Shown piece after piece: positions 7,666 through 15,770 of a stretch of DNA of 38,024 nucleotides. A model generated the notes under the pieces. The model was given only the letters and a program-made list of their open reading frames with translations, made no database searches and was not told the origin of the DNA. Source of the stretch: Candidatus Gastranaerophilales bacterium (lineage in GTDB: Bacteria; Cyanobacteriota; Vampirovibrionia; Gastranaerophilales; Gastranaerophilaceae); the NCBI GenBank assembly GCA_944322675.1, contig CALUPO010000016.1:1-38024 (forward strand), given 5' to 3'. The translations under genes and the position numbers were made by a program. Position 1 is the first letter of the stretch. Each line of letters begins with the position of its first letter.

Positions 7666-9042
7666 ATGAAAAAAGTTATAATCATTGGCGGCGGAGCGGC
7701 AGGTCCAAAAGCTGCAGCTAAGTTAAGCCGGTTAAATAAAGATATAGATATTCACCTTTACACAGATTTAGACGTTGTCTCATATAGTGCTTGCGGCTTG
7801 CCTTTTTATATCGAAGGTTTAATAAGTGATATAAAAAGTTTAATAATTAGAACACCTGAAGAATTTGAAAAACAAGGGGTTAAAATTCACTTAAATGCAA
7901 AGTGCACAAAAATTAATCCAAACGATAAAACAGTCGAAATTTTTAATATTCTAACAAACGAACATATTCTTGTTTCATATGATGTTCTTGTCATTGCCAC
8001 CGGTGCAAGACCTTTTATACCACCAATTAATAATGTTGATTTAAATAATATATTCACACTTAAAACATTAAATGATGGTATTAAAATTCGGGAAAAAATG
8101 CAGAAATCTAAAAAAGCGGTTATTATTGGCGGAGGAAATATAAGTATTGAACTTTTATGGGCATTTGCTAAAAATAATATAGAGGTAAATGTTATTGAAA
8201 AAAGCCCGCATATGTTGAATATGCTTGATCCTGAAATGGGTGAACTTGTTGAAAATTATATTTTGGGCAATTTTGGTAATATAATAAAAATTCATACAAA
8301 TAAAGAAGCTTCTGAATTTATAGGAGATAACAATAAAAACGTTATTGCTGTTAAACTCAAAGAAGGTGAAGTTATTGACACTGACTTTGTTGTAATAGCA
8401 TCAGGCATAGTTCCAAATAGTGAAATTTTTAAAGAAGCAGGCGGAATTTTATCCGTTCGGGATACAATTAAAGTTGATACATACATGCAAACCAATTTAA
8501 AAGATGTTTATGCCTGTGGTGATGTTGTTGCCAATTATAACATTGTTTCACACAAGCCGGGCTGGATTCCTCTTGCGTCAACAGCAAACAAAGAAGGACG
8601 AATAGTTGCTTTAAATATTAATGGAATGAAAGAATCTTTTCATGGTGTTTTATCATCGGTTGTGACAAAATTTCATAACCTAACAATAGCTTCCTGTGGA
8701 CTAAGTGAAACTTATGCAGCCCAAAACGGTTTTACTCCTATTTCTGCAATGGTAACCAAAAAAGATAAAGCCGGTTATATGCCTGATGCTCAGGAAATAA
8801 CTTTAAAACTTGTTGTTGATTATTACTCCCAAAAACTTTTAGGAGCACAAGCTATAGGATCAGGTGATGTTCATAAACGAATAGGAACAGTTGTTGCTTG
8901 CATTATGTCTGATTTTCGTGTTAATGATCTGCTCCACCTTGACTTACCATATGCACCTCCATATTCCCCAACAATTGACCCGCTGCTTACTGTAGCACAA
9001 ATTATTAGTCAAAAAATATATAATGCTTTTAAACAAAATTAA
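7666..9042 (+). CDS. FAD-dependent pyridine nucleotide-disulfide oxidoreductase, CoA-disulfide reductase/NADH oxidase type
   Basis: This is a flavoprotein of the single-cysteine CoA-disulfide reductase / NADH oxidase / persulfide reductase group. FAD binding is shown by VIIIGGGAAG at residues 4-13 and by VYACGDVV further on. C43 in SACGLPFYIEG is the redox-active cysteine shared by CoADR and NADH oxidases. A second dinucleotide site, VIIGGGNISIE, binds NAD(P)H, with Asn-Ile where many relatives have Tyr-Ile. At 458 residues it has the core and the dimerisation domain but no C-terminal rhodanese domain. In an anaerobe it probably protects against oxygen or disulfide stress. The choice between oxidase and CoADR activity cannot be made from sequence alone. 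Confidence 0.88.
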   Translation: MKKVIIIGGGAAGPKAAAKLSRLNKDIDIHLYTDLDVVSYSACGLPFYIEGLISDIKSLIIRTPEEFEKQGVKIHLNAKCTKINPNDKTVEIFNILTNEHILVSYDVLVIATGARPFIPPINNVDLNNIFTLKTLNDGIKIREKMQKSKKAVIIGGGNISIELLWAFAKNNIEVNVIEKSPHMLNMLDPEMGELVENYILGNFGNIIKIHTNKEASEFIGDNNKNVIAVKLKEGEVIDTDFVVIASGIVPNSEIFKEAGGILSVRDTIKVDTYMQTNLKDVYACGDVVANYNIVSHKPGWIPLASTANKEGRIVALNINGMKESFHGVLSSVVTKFHNLTIASCGLSETYAAQNGFTPISAMVTKKDKAGYMPDAQEITLKLVVDYYSQKLLGAQAIGSGDVHKRIGTVVACIMSDFRVNDLLHLDLPYAPPYSPTIDPLLTVAQIISQKIYNAFKQN

Positions 9043-9063
9043 TTAAAGCTCAATTTTTTCTTT

Positions 9064-10305
9064 TTAAGTTAAAGCTAAATTTATGTCATTTCCCGCATTA
9101 ACAACATTCGATATTTGATTACTATCATCTTTAACAGGTATATTTTGACTGGCTTTATTATCATTTATAATATTTTCATTAACATTATTTTTATTTTCTA
9201 AATTTTTATCCTTTTTATAAAAAAGACCTGTAATCTTAAATGTTGTTTTAAAATGCTTAATATAATTAAGAATAGGATCAACTATTTTTTTAATAAGCAC
9301 TTCTTCCCCAAACTTATCAAGAATAGGAGATACAATAAATAAAGTTGCAAATCCTGATATAACAGTTAATAATATAGGTCCGCCTTTTAGCGATTTATTA
9401 TTCAAATCACTTCGTGCCATATCAGCAATAGCAAGCTTTTTTGCCCGTCCAGTTCCAATTGAAGGGTCTTTTGCATATTTTTGTATTTTATTAAAAAGTT
9501 TAGTGGCTTTAAACCTGCTTATTTTCTTACCCTGTTTTTTTACACCCTCCATTATACCCTTAACAGAACCGGTGTCACAAGCATCGAGCATTTTCATCAA
9601 ATCATACATATCATCAAATTGTTTTTTGGCATATTTAGTAAGATTTTTATATCCGACATCTTTAGGGTCTATTTTACCACAGTGTTTAAACTCTACATGA
9701 TTTCCCAAAGCTTCACTAAAACAACCTGTTATTTTCTTTAAATATTTCTTTAAAATACCACCTGAAGATTGTTTTTGATCACGATAATTTTTTATTTTCT
9801 CAAACATATTTTTACTTAAGCTATTAAATACCTTTTCTTTATCTTTTGATAAATCAAATTTTAAAGCTTGATCTTTTAAAAATACACTTACTTCATTTTT
9901 TGCACGTGCATCTATTTTGTCTCCTATAAATTTATTTAAACTGCAAGCAAAATTTTGACCTGCATGTATACATAATGTTGGCATAAGAACACTTGCAAAG
10001 CCTTGAAAAATTATCTCTTTTGCAAGCCTTGTTTTAGAGGGTTTTGAATAATCATCGTTATCTCCTCTAAGGTATTTATCATAACAATCCGCTCCAATAT
10101 AGCACATTGCCGGAAAATAACTCATTAAAGCTGCACTATGACCTATCAACGGTTCAATTGCAGCACCAACTTCATTTGAATACGCAAAAGGTCTCAATGG
10201 TGCTTTTAAAAATATATCATCATTCCCTTCTTTACATTCTTTTTCGACTCCTTTTTTTAAATGTATAAGATTTTTAAAATTTGTTTTTATTGTGTTAACG
10301 TTCAT
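9064..10305 (-). CDS. Uncharacterised membrane-associated protein
   Basis: I do not recognise a family. Counted from the ATG at 10305 (GGA about 10 nt upstream), the protein has 413 residues. A GTG five codons earlier is possible. There are hydrophobic segments at about 48-72, 97-116 and a clear one at 309-328 (LLTVISGFATLFIVSP), with a Lys-rich helical region between. Cysteines recur at 23, 68, 74, 112, 121, 195, 209 and 243. The last 60 residues are low-complexity Asn/Asp/Lys. It is a single-gene unit whose promoter shares a box and spacing with the promoters of the two kinase-like genes (28733 and 34513). That hints at co-regulation with the paralogue cluster. Confidence 0.75.
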   Translation of the reverse strand: MNVNTIKTNFKNLIHLKKGVEKECKEGNDDIFLKAPLRPFAYSNEVGAAIEPLIGHSAALMSYFPAMCYIGADCYDKYLRGDNDDYSKPSKTRLAKEIIFQGFASVLMPTLCIHAGQNFACSLNKFIGDKIDARAKNEVSVFLKDQALKFDLSKDKEKVFNSLSKNMFEKIKNYRDQKQSSGGILKKYLKKITGCFSEALGNHVEFKHCGKIDPKDVGYKNLTKYAKKQFDDMYDLMKMLDACDTGSVKGIMEGVKKQGKKISRFKATKLFNKIQKYAKDPSIGTGRAKKLAIADMARSDLNNKSLKGGPILLTVISGFATLFIVSPILDKFGEEVLIKKIVDPILNYIKHFKTTFKITGLFYKKDKNLENKNNVNENIINDNKASQNIPVKDDSNQISNVVNAGNDINLALT

Positions 10306-10339
10306 TACAAAAAATTCCACTTTATTTATATATTTCCTA

Positions 10340-10373
10340 AATATATAACATCCCTCAAAATATTTTTTGTTAG
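10340..10373 (-). promoter_or_regulatory. Shared-type promoter (CTARC box plus -10) for the gene at 9064-10305
   Basis: On the minus strand CTAAC (10369-10373) is followed by A/T-rich sequence containing TTTTGAGGG and, 23 bases after the box, TATATT (10340-10345) as a -10. The same arrangement occurs ahead of the kinase-like genes at 28733 and 34513. Upstream lies TTTGTAAA-like sequence, as in the other two. The leader would be about 28 nt. Confidence 0.5.
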
Positions 10374-10426
10374 TTTAACCAAATAAATGAAAAAAAAAAT
10401 TTACATTTTTTTACAAAAAAACATTC

Positions 10427-10455
10427 TTGCATTTGTTTTTTTATTGATATAGAAT
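10427..10455 (+). promoter_or_regulatory. Sigma70-type promoter for the tetra-winged-helix regulator
   Basis: TTGCAT (10427-10432), a 17-bp spacer and TAGAAT (10450-10455) lie about 40 bases before the ATG at 10493. It is divergent from the promoter of the 9064-10305 gene, which leaves room for the regulator to control both. Confidence 0.45.
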
Positions 10456-10492
10456 ATTTAATAAAGTAAAATGATAAATAAGAGACACAAAT

Positions 10493-11677
10493 ATGGATAA
10501 AATAAAAACATGTGAAAGTCAAAAAAATAATGACTTAAAAAAAATAGATTTCCAGACATTACCAAAAAAAATACCAGATTTCAAAAACACATTTGAATCA
10601 AAGGATAATATTGTCAAAAAATGGCTAATTGATTGGATTAACTCTATTTTAAAATCAAATGAAAATAATATAAATTTACTTTTACCATCAAAAAAGATTA
10701 TAGCCAAACATTTAGGGGTAAGTATAGGCACTATACAAAGTGCTATTCGTTATATTGAAGATTTAGGATACGTAGAATCAAAACAAAAAATAGGTACTGT
10801 CATTAAAACTTCAAGCTCACCTATTTTTAGAAAACTTACCTCAAAACGTGACTTAACCATTAACTATATCCGAAGGTATATTAAAGAACATAATTTGAAA
10901 TCAGGTGATGTTCTTCCTGATTTAGATTTTATTATTAAAGTTTTAAATATTTCTAAAAACACACTGAGACTTGCTTTAAACTTTATGGTTGAAAGTAATG
11001 AATTAAAACAAACAAAAACTAATATTAGCATAAATTATATAGTATCAAATGTCCAAAACCCGAAAGAATACAATACAAATGAATCTATTACTCTTGTTGA
11101 CAAGTTATATTATGATATTAAAAATTATATTAAAACAAACTATAAAACGGGAGATAAATTACCTTCAAATAGCGAACTTGGACAAATGTTTAATACAAGT
11201 ATCAAAACTATAAATGATGTTTGTAAAAAACTTGAAGTTGAAAATATTATTTGTGCAAAACGCGGCAAATATGGAACTATTGTCATTTATAATGAAAATA
11301 ATCAACATTCCAACATTAATTCAAAACCTGAGGAATATATTTTTGCTTCAAGTTTGGATGCTCAATTTTACTATTATCAAAAAATTGAAAAAAATGTATT
11401 AAAACTTATTCAAAACCAGTATTCACTCGGGGATAAACTGCCTTCAATATATGAACTTGCTAAAAGTTTTGATGTTTCAACAAATACAATTCGTAAAGCC
11501 TTAAACAATTTAAATAAAAAAGGCATAGTACAATTTTTACGAGGACGTTATGGAGGAACTTTTGTATCTTCCATTCTTGATGAAACATATTATGATTTAA
11601 ACACATCACAAAAAAGTGGTGAAGCTTATAAATGGTTAAGTTTAAATCCTGAATATTTTAACAAATTTATTAATTAA
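10493..11677 (+). CDS. Putative regulator with four tandem GntR-type winged-helix domains
   Basis: The 394-residue protein appears to be built from four successive GntR-like winged helix-turn-helix domains, at about residues 40-106, 119-185, 201-267 and 293-360. Domains 3 and 4 show the diagnostic pattern most clearly: GDKLPSNSELGQMFNTSIKTI and GDKLPSIYELAKSFDVSTNT, each followed by a wing with RGKYGT or RGRYGGTFV. Domains 1 and 2 are more diverged (LLPSKKIIAKHLGVSIGTI; SGDVLPDLDFIIKVLNISK). No effector domain (FCD, UTRA or aminotransferase-like) follows; only 34 residues remain. GntR regulators normally carry one winged helix plus an effector domain. It is probably a DNA-binding protein that contacts several half-sites. 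A TTGCAT/TAGAAT promoter precedes it, and a bidirectional terminator follows. Confidence 0.8.
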   Translation: MDKIKTCESQKNNDLKKIDFQTLPKKIPDFKNTFESKDNIVKKWLIDWINSILKSNENNINLLLPSKKIIAKHLGVSIGTIQSAIRYIEDLGYVESKQKIGTVIKTSSSPIFRKLTSKRDLTINYIRRYIKEHNLKSGDVLPDLDFIIKVLNISKNTLRLALNFMVESNELKQTKTNISINYIVSNVQNPKEYNTNESITLVDKLYYDIKNYIKTNYKTGDKLPSNSELGQMFNTSIKTINDVCKKLEVENIICAKRGKYGTIVIYNENNQHSNINSKPEEYIFASSLDAQFYYYQKIEKNVLKLIQNQYSLGDKLPSIYELAKSFDVSTNTIRKALNNLNKKGIVQFLRGRYGGTFVSSILDETYYDLNTSQKSGEAYKWLSLNPEYFNKFIN

Positions 11678-11717
11678 TCTTTATGAATAGTTTTTTTACT
11701 AAAGTGTATATAAAAAA

Positions 11718-11741
11718 GGGGAAAATTTAAAAATTTTCCCC
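11718..11741. terminator. Bidirectional intrinsic terminator
   Basis: Arms GGGGAAAATTT (11718-11728) and AAATTTTCCCC (11731-11741) form a perfect 11-bp inverted repeat. It lies between the converging regulator gene and adhE. A short A tract on one side and an A/T-rich tail on the other support termination both ways. Confidence 0.75.
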
Positions 11742-11776
11742 TAATAAATATAATTAGTATGTAAAAGCTTAATTGA

Positions 11777-14425
11777 CTAGTTTGTATCACCATTATAAGC
11801 TTTTTTAAATACCTCACGTATTTCATCCATCAAAGGATAAGCCGGATTTGCACCTGTACATTGATCATCAAATGCAAGTACAACAAGTTCATCTAACTTA
11901 TCATTAAAGTCTTTTTCAGAAATACCATATTCTTTAATTGATAGAGGAATATTTATGTCTTTCTTTAATTGTGTAATTGCATTAATCAACAATTCAACTT
12001 TTTCATTGTCATCTTTACCGCCTAAATTAAGTTCATCAGCTATTTGACCATATTTAGTTTTAGCATTCGGGAACTTATATTGAGGGAAAATACACTGTTT
12101 GCTAGGACAATCAGTTGAATTGTAACGTATTACCTGATTTATAATCAAAGCATTTGCTATACCATGAGGAATATTAAATGCCGCACCTAACTTATGTGCC
12201 ATTGAATGACATAATCCAAGAAATGCATTTGCAAATGCCATACCGGCTAAGCAGCTTGCATAGTGTATTTTTTCACGAGCAACAGGATCATTTTTACCTT
12301 CTTTATACGAACGTGGAAGATATCTAAAGATTAATTTTGTAGCTTCCAAAGCAGGTGAATTAGTAAAGTTTGTTGCAAGTGATGACACATAAGCCTCAAC
12401 TGCATGGGTTAAAGCATCAATACCTGAAGCTGCACATAACCCCTGTGGCATTGTGTCAACAAAATTTGGATCTATAATTGCCATATTAGGAGTTAAAGCA
12501 TAATCAGCAATAGGATATTTAACATGTGTTTCATCATCTGTTATAACAGCAAATGGAGTAACTTCAGACCCTGTACCTGATGTAGTTGGTATTGCAACCA
12601 TCATTGCTTTTTTACCTAACTCAGGTAATTCACAAATACGTTTGCGAATATCCAAAAATCTCATAGCGATATCCTCAAACACAGTATCAGGTTGTTCATA
12701 CATTAACCATACAATTTTAGCAGCATCAATAGGTGATCCGCCTCCAAGTGCAATAATTACATCAGGCTCATAAGTTTTAACCATTGCCAAAGCATCATTT
12801 ATTGTTGAAATTGTAGGATCAGGTTTCACATCAAAGAATATTTGATAATCAACGCCTATTTCTTCCAACACATTTGTTACATTATAAACAGTACCTGAAT
12901 TAAACAAGTATCTATCTGTCACAATAAATGCACGTTTTTTACCTTTTAGTTCTTTTAAAGCTAAATCGGTAGCACCTCTTTTAAAATAAACTTTAGGGGG
13001 AACTTTAAACCATAACATATTTTCTCTCCTCTCAGCAACTGTTTTGTAATTTAACAAATGTTTTACTCCAACATTTTCAGACACGGAATTGCCGCCCCAA
13101 GAACCGCAACCAAGTGTCAATGAAGGTTCTAACTTAAAGTTATACAAATCACCAATACCTCCTTGAGATGATGGAGAGTTTATTAAGATACGACTGGTAT
13201 GAAGTTTTGCTGCAAATTTATTTATACGCTCATCTTTGCGTTCATCGGTGTATAAAACAGAAGTATGACCGGCTCCACCAAGCACAACAAGTTCATAAGC
13301 TTTTTGTACAGCTTCATCAAAATCACTTGCACGATAAACTGCCAAAACAGGTGATAATTTTTCATGTGAAAATTCTTCAGATAAATCTATTTTTGTAACT
13401 TCACCCAATAAAACTTTTGTATGCTGCGGAACGTCAACACCAGCCATCTGAGCTATTTTATAAGCACTTTGACCAACAATACCTGCATTCAATTTGCCGT
13501 CAATAATTATTGTTTTTGCTACTTTTTCTTTTTCTTTTTTATTCAATAAATAAGCACCGCGGTATTGAAATTCTTTTAAAACTTCATCATATACACTATC
13601 TACAATAACCACAGATTGTTCGGAAGCACATATCATACCGTTGTCAAAAGTTTTAGACATCAATATTGATGATACTGCCATTTTTATATCCGCTGTTTCA
13701 TCAATTATAGCAGGTGTATTACCAGGGCCAACACCTAAAGCTGGTTTACCTGAAGAATAAGCAGCTTTCACCATTCCAGGGCCACCTGTAGCTAATATTG
13801 TAGAAACATCATCATGAGTCATCAACATATTTGTTAATTCAAGTGAAGGTGTATCTATCCAACCTATAATATCCTTTGGTGCTCCGGCTTTTACCGCTGC
13901 TTCCAAAACAACACGTGCTGCTTCAATTGTACATTTTTTTGCACGGGGATGTGGTGAAAATATTATACCATTACGTGTTTTTAAAGTTATTAATGACTTA
14001 AATATTGCAGTGGATGTAGGATTTGTTGTTGGTATTATACCTGCAATAACTCCCAATGGCTGAGCTACTATTTTTATTCCGTTTGGTTTGTCTTCTTTTA
14101 TAACACCACAAGTTTTAGCATTTTTATGTTTATTATAAATATACTCGGATGCAAAATGGTTTTTTATAACTTTATCTTCAACAACTCCCATTCCTGTTTC
14201 TTCAACAGCCATTTGTGCAAGTGGTATTCTCATTTTATTTGCTGCCAATGCTGCAGCTTTAAATATTTTATCCACCTGCTCTTGAGAATATGTCTCAAAA
14301 ATTTCCTGTGCCTTTTTTACACGCTTAATCAACGCATCCAAAGCTTCAGGAGTGTCAACTACATTTGACTTGTTAAAAACTTTTTCAAGTTTTTCAACAT
14401 TTTCATTTTTTGTCATTTTTGTCAT
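11777..14425 (-). CDS. adhE: Bifunctional acetaldehyde-CoA/alcohol dehydrogenase
   Basis: The enzyme reduces acetyl-CoA to acetaldehyde and then to ethanol, re-oxidising two NADH; it is the main ethanol branch of mixed-acid fermentation and forms spirosomes in other bacteria. The N-terminal aldehyde dehydrogenase half has the catalytic cysteine in FDNGMICASEQSV (about residue 266). The C-terminal iron-dependent alcohol dehydrogenase half has GGGSPIDAAK, SGIDALTHAVEAYVS and the metal-binding histidines in HSMAHKLGAAFNIPHGIAN. Full length (about 882 aa) matches the family. I prefer the ATG at 14425, with AGGAG 10 nt upstream. A GTG two codons earlier (14431) is the alternative, only 4 nt from AGGAG. 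It is a monocistronic unit. Confidence 0.97.
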   Translation of the reverse strand: MTKMTKNENVEKLEKVFNKSNVVDTPEALDALIKRVKKAQEIFETYSQEQVDKIFKAAALAANKMRIPLAQMAVEETGMGVVEDKVIKNHFASEYIYNKHKNAKTCGVIKEDKPNGIKIVAQPLGVIAGIIPTTNPTSTAIFKSLITLKTRNGIIFSPHPRAKKCTIEAARVVLEAAVKAGAPKDIIGWIDTPSLELTNMLMTHDDVSTILATGGPGMVKAAYSSGKPALGVGPGNTPAIIDETADIKMAVSSILMSKTFDNGMICASEQSVVIVDSVYDEVLKEFQYRGAYLLNKKEKEKVAKTIIIDGKLNAGIVGQSAYKIAQMAGVDVPQHTKVLLGEVTKIDLSEEFSHEKLSPVLAVYRASDFDEAVQKAYELVVLGGAGHTSVLYTDERKDERINKFAAKLHTSRILINSPSSQGGIGDLYNFKLEPSLTLGCGSWGGNSVSENVGVKHLLNYKTVAERRENMLWFKVPPKVYFKRGATDLALKELKGKKRAFIVTDRYLFNSGTVYNVTNVLEEIGVDYQIFFDVKPDPTISTINDALAMVKTYEPDVIIALGGGSPIDAAKIVWLMYEQPDTVFEDIAMRFLDIRKRICELPELGKKAMMVAIPTTSGTGSEVTPFAVITDDETHVKYPIADYALTPNMAIIDPNFVDTMPQGLCAASGIDALTHAVEAYVSSLATNFTNSPALEATKLIFRYLPRSYKEGKNDPVAREKIHYASCLAGMAFANAFLGLCHSMAHKLGAAFNIPHGIANALIINQVIRYNSTDCPSKQCIFPQYKFPNAKTKYGQIADELNLGGKDDNEKVELLINAITQLKKDINIPLSIKEYGISEKDFNDKLDELVVLAFDDQCTGANPAYPLMDEIREVFKKAYNGDTN

Positions 14426-14835
14426 TTTCACATTTCTCCTTTTTCATTTTTATATAATAAACTACAATTAATATTTTATATTTCTATTTTTTTAAGTTTT
14501 ATTAAATCGTATAAATTTACAAAAAATATAAATTTATAATACCTGAGTTAAACAAGGAAATTAATACAGACATCAAAATTTATAATTAATTAGAGAAAAA
14601 TACTTGTCCCTTATCATTTATAACCTTTTAAATCCAATTACTTTATTATTTTTAAAGGCTATTATAAACCTTTCATTATTAAAAAATAAACTTATAACCT
14701 TAGCCAAATTATTTATTTTTCAAATTTATAACAATAACATAATACCACATTCATTTTTATTAAATTTTTTATAATAAATAAAATTGATAAAATATTATTA
14801 TTTCTGTCAATACAGAGTGTATTTTTAATTTTTTT
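14426..14835. other. Long AT-rich spacer upstream of adhE
   Basis: About 400 bases of very A/T-rich sequence without a credible reading frame, repeat module or strong hairpin. It must hold the adhE promoter, but no convincing -35/-10 pair is visible. A weak AATAC/GTATT inverted repeat near 14807-14821 lies downstream of the small gene at 14836. Confidence 0.6.
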
Positions 14836-15021
14836 TTAAATATGCTTATTTTGAACTTCGCAAAATTCTTGAGCATTTTTATTAAGTTCTTTTACACTAT
14901 TATCTGTTGATTTTTGAGCAAGCAAAAAGTCTAAAAGAGCATAACTTGTGTGCCATGGTGCACTTAAGTAAGTTTGACTTTGATGTTGCTGCTTTTCTAA
15001 AATGTCTTCATTTTTTTTCAT
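14836..15021 (-). CDS. Small hypothetical protein (61 aa)
   Basis: The family is not recognised. I accept this short frame because AAGGAAA lies just before its ATG at normal spacing, a TATAAT-like box lies further upstream on the same strand (around 15043-15048), and the residue use is protein-like. The protein is hydrophilic, starts MKKNEDILEKQQHQ, has a central APWHTSYALLDFLLAQ stretch and one cysteine near the C-terminus. It has no signal peptide or membrane segment. It stands alone in an otherwise empty 1-kb spacer between adhE and the metal-efflux operon. Confidence 0.5.
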   Translation of the reverse strand: MKKNEDILEKQQHQSQTYLSAPWHTSYALLDFLLAQKSTDNSVKELNKNAQEFCEVQNKHI

Positions 15022-15382
15022 ATTATTTCCTTTTACTTTATATTATGGATTATATTTTGTTAATTTTCCAAAATAAATTTATTTTTTACTTTTTATATTA
15101 TATAACTTAATTAATATTTATTACAACTTTTCATTTATAATGATTATAAATTATTTATATAAAAAGTTTTGATAAAAAAACTTATAAAATTTAGTATTTT
15201 ATTTCTTTTTTATAATCCAAAACAATATTTTTTAACCTCATTCTCATTATATATTGGTTGTTACTTGTATTAAGAATTAAAATACGTTTTTTATTTCGTG
15301 ATTTTATTCCCTATTGATAGTATATGATAAATGTAAAACATTTGTCAATACCTTTATATAATATTTAAACTTTTTTTAAGAC
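15022..15382. other. AT-rich spacer upstream of the csoR operon
   Basis: About 360 bases of A/T-rich sequence with no reading frame or repeat module that I can support. It separates the divergent small gene at 14836-15021 from the csoR promoter, which starts at 15383. Confidence 0.6.
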
Positions 15383-15411
15383 TTGAATTTACAATTTAAA
15401 ACTATTATAAT
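15383..15411 (+). promoter_or_regulatory. Sigma70-type promoter of the csoR-ATPase operon
   Basis: TTGAAT (15383-15388), a 17-bp spacer and a perfect TATAAT (15406-15411). The expected start near 15418 falls inside the palindromic operator that follows. Confidence 0.8.
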
Positions 15412-15415
15412 AAAA

Positions 15416-15436
15416 ATATCCCCCATGGGGGGATAT
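15416..15436 (+). promoter_or_regulatory. Putative CsoR operator palindrome
   Basis: ATAT, five C, AT, six G, ATAT: a nearly perfect palindrome around CCATGG that overlaps the predicted transcription start and stands out in an A/T-rich spacer. CsoR-family operators typically have G/C tracts in dyad symmetry at this position. Repressor bound here would block initiation until metal is bound. Confidence 0.75.
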
Positions 15437-15464
15437 GAAAATGAATGGTAATAAGGAAAAAATT

Positions 15465-15746
15465 ATGTCAAATATTTCATCTTGTACACATAAACAAAAT
15501 AAAGCTATTATTAACAGAATTTCACGTGTTTGTGGTCATCTTGCTTCAATAAAAAAAATGATTGAAGAAAACCGTGATTGTAAAGATATTTTAATTCAAC
15601 TTGCTGCTTGCAAAATGGCTGTAAACAATATAGGTAAATTATATTTAAATGATCATATAAATAACTGTGTAAAAAATGCTATTAATCAAGGCGACCAAAC
15701 AATTATTGAAGATTTAAACGATATAATTAATAAATTTATAAAATAA
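15465..15746 (+). CDS. csoR: CsoR-family metal-sensing transcriptional repressor
   Basis: This is a small helical repressor that leaves DNA when it binds Cu(I) or a related ligand. Counted from the ATG at 15465 it has 93 residues, the family's usual size. The Cu-binding triad C39 (NRDC), H64 (NDHINNC) and C68 is intact, which separates it from the RcnR/FrmR (nickel, formaldehyde) and CstR branches. The fold pattern INRISRVCGHLASIKKMIEE is typical, though Cys replaces the usual residue before Gly. I chose 15465 because AAGGAA lies 6-7 nt upstream; the ATG 30 bases earlier lies within or next to the operator. It is co-transcribed with the ATPase gene, 24 bp downstream. Confidence 0.9.
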   Translation: MSNISSCTHKQNKAIINRISRVCGHLASIKKMIEENRDCKDILIQLAACKMAVNNIGKLYLNDHINNCVKNAINQGDQTIIEDLNDIINKFIK

Positions 15747-15770
15747 AGTAAAAAAGAAAGGATATATTTT

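Noticed and set aside
14501-14835. Possible additional small genes in the adhE upstream spacer
   Set aside because: Only A/T-rich sequence with frequent stops and no ribosome binding site.
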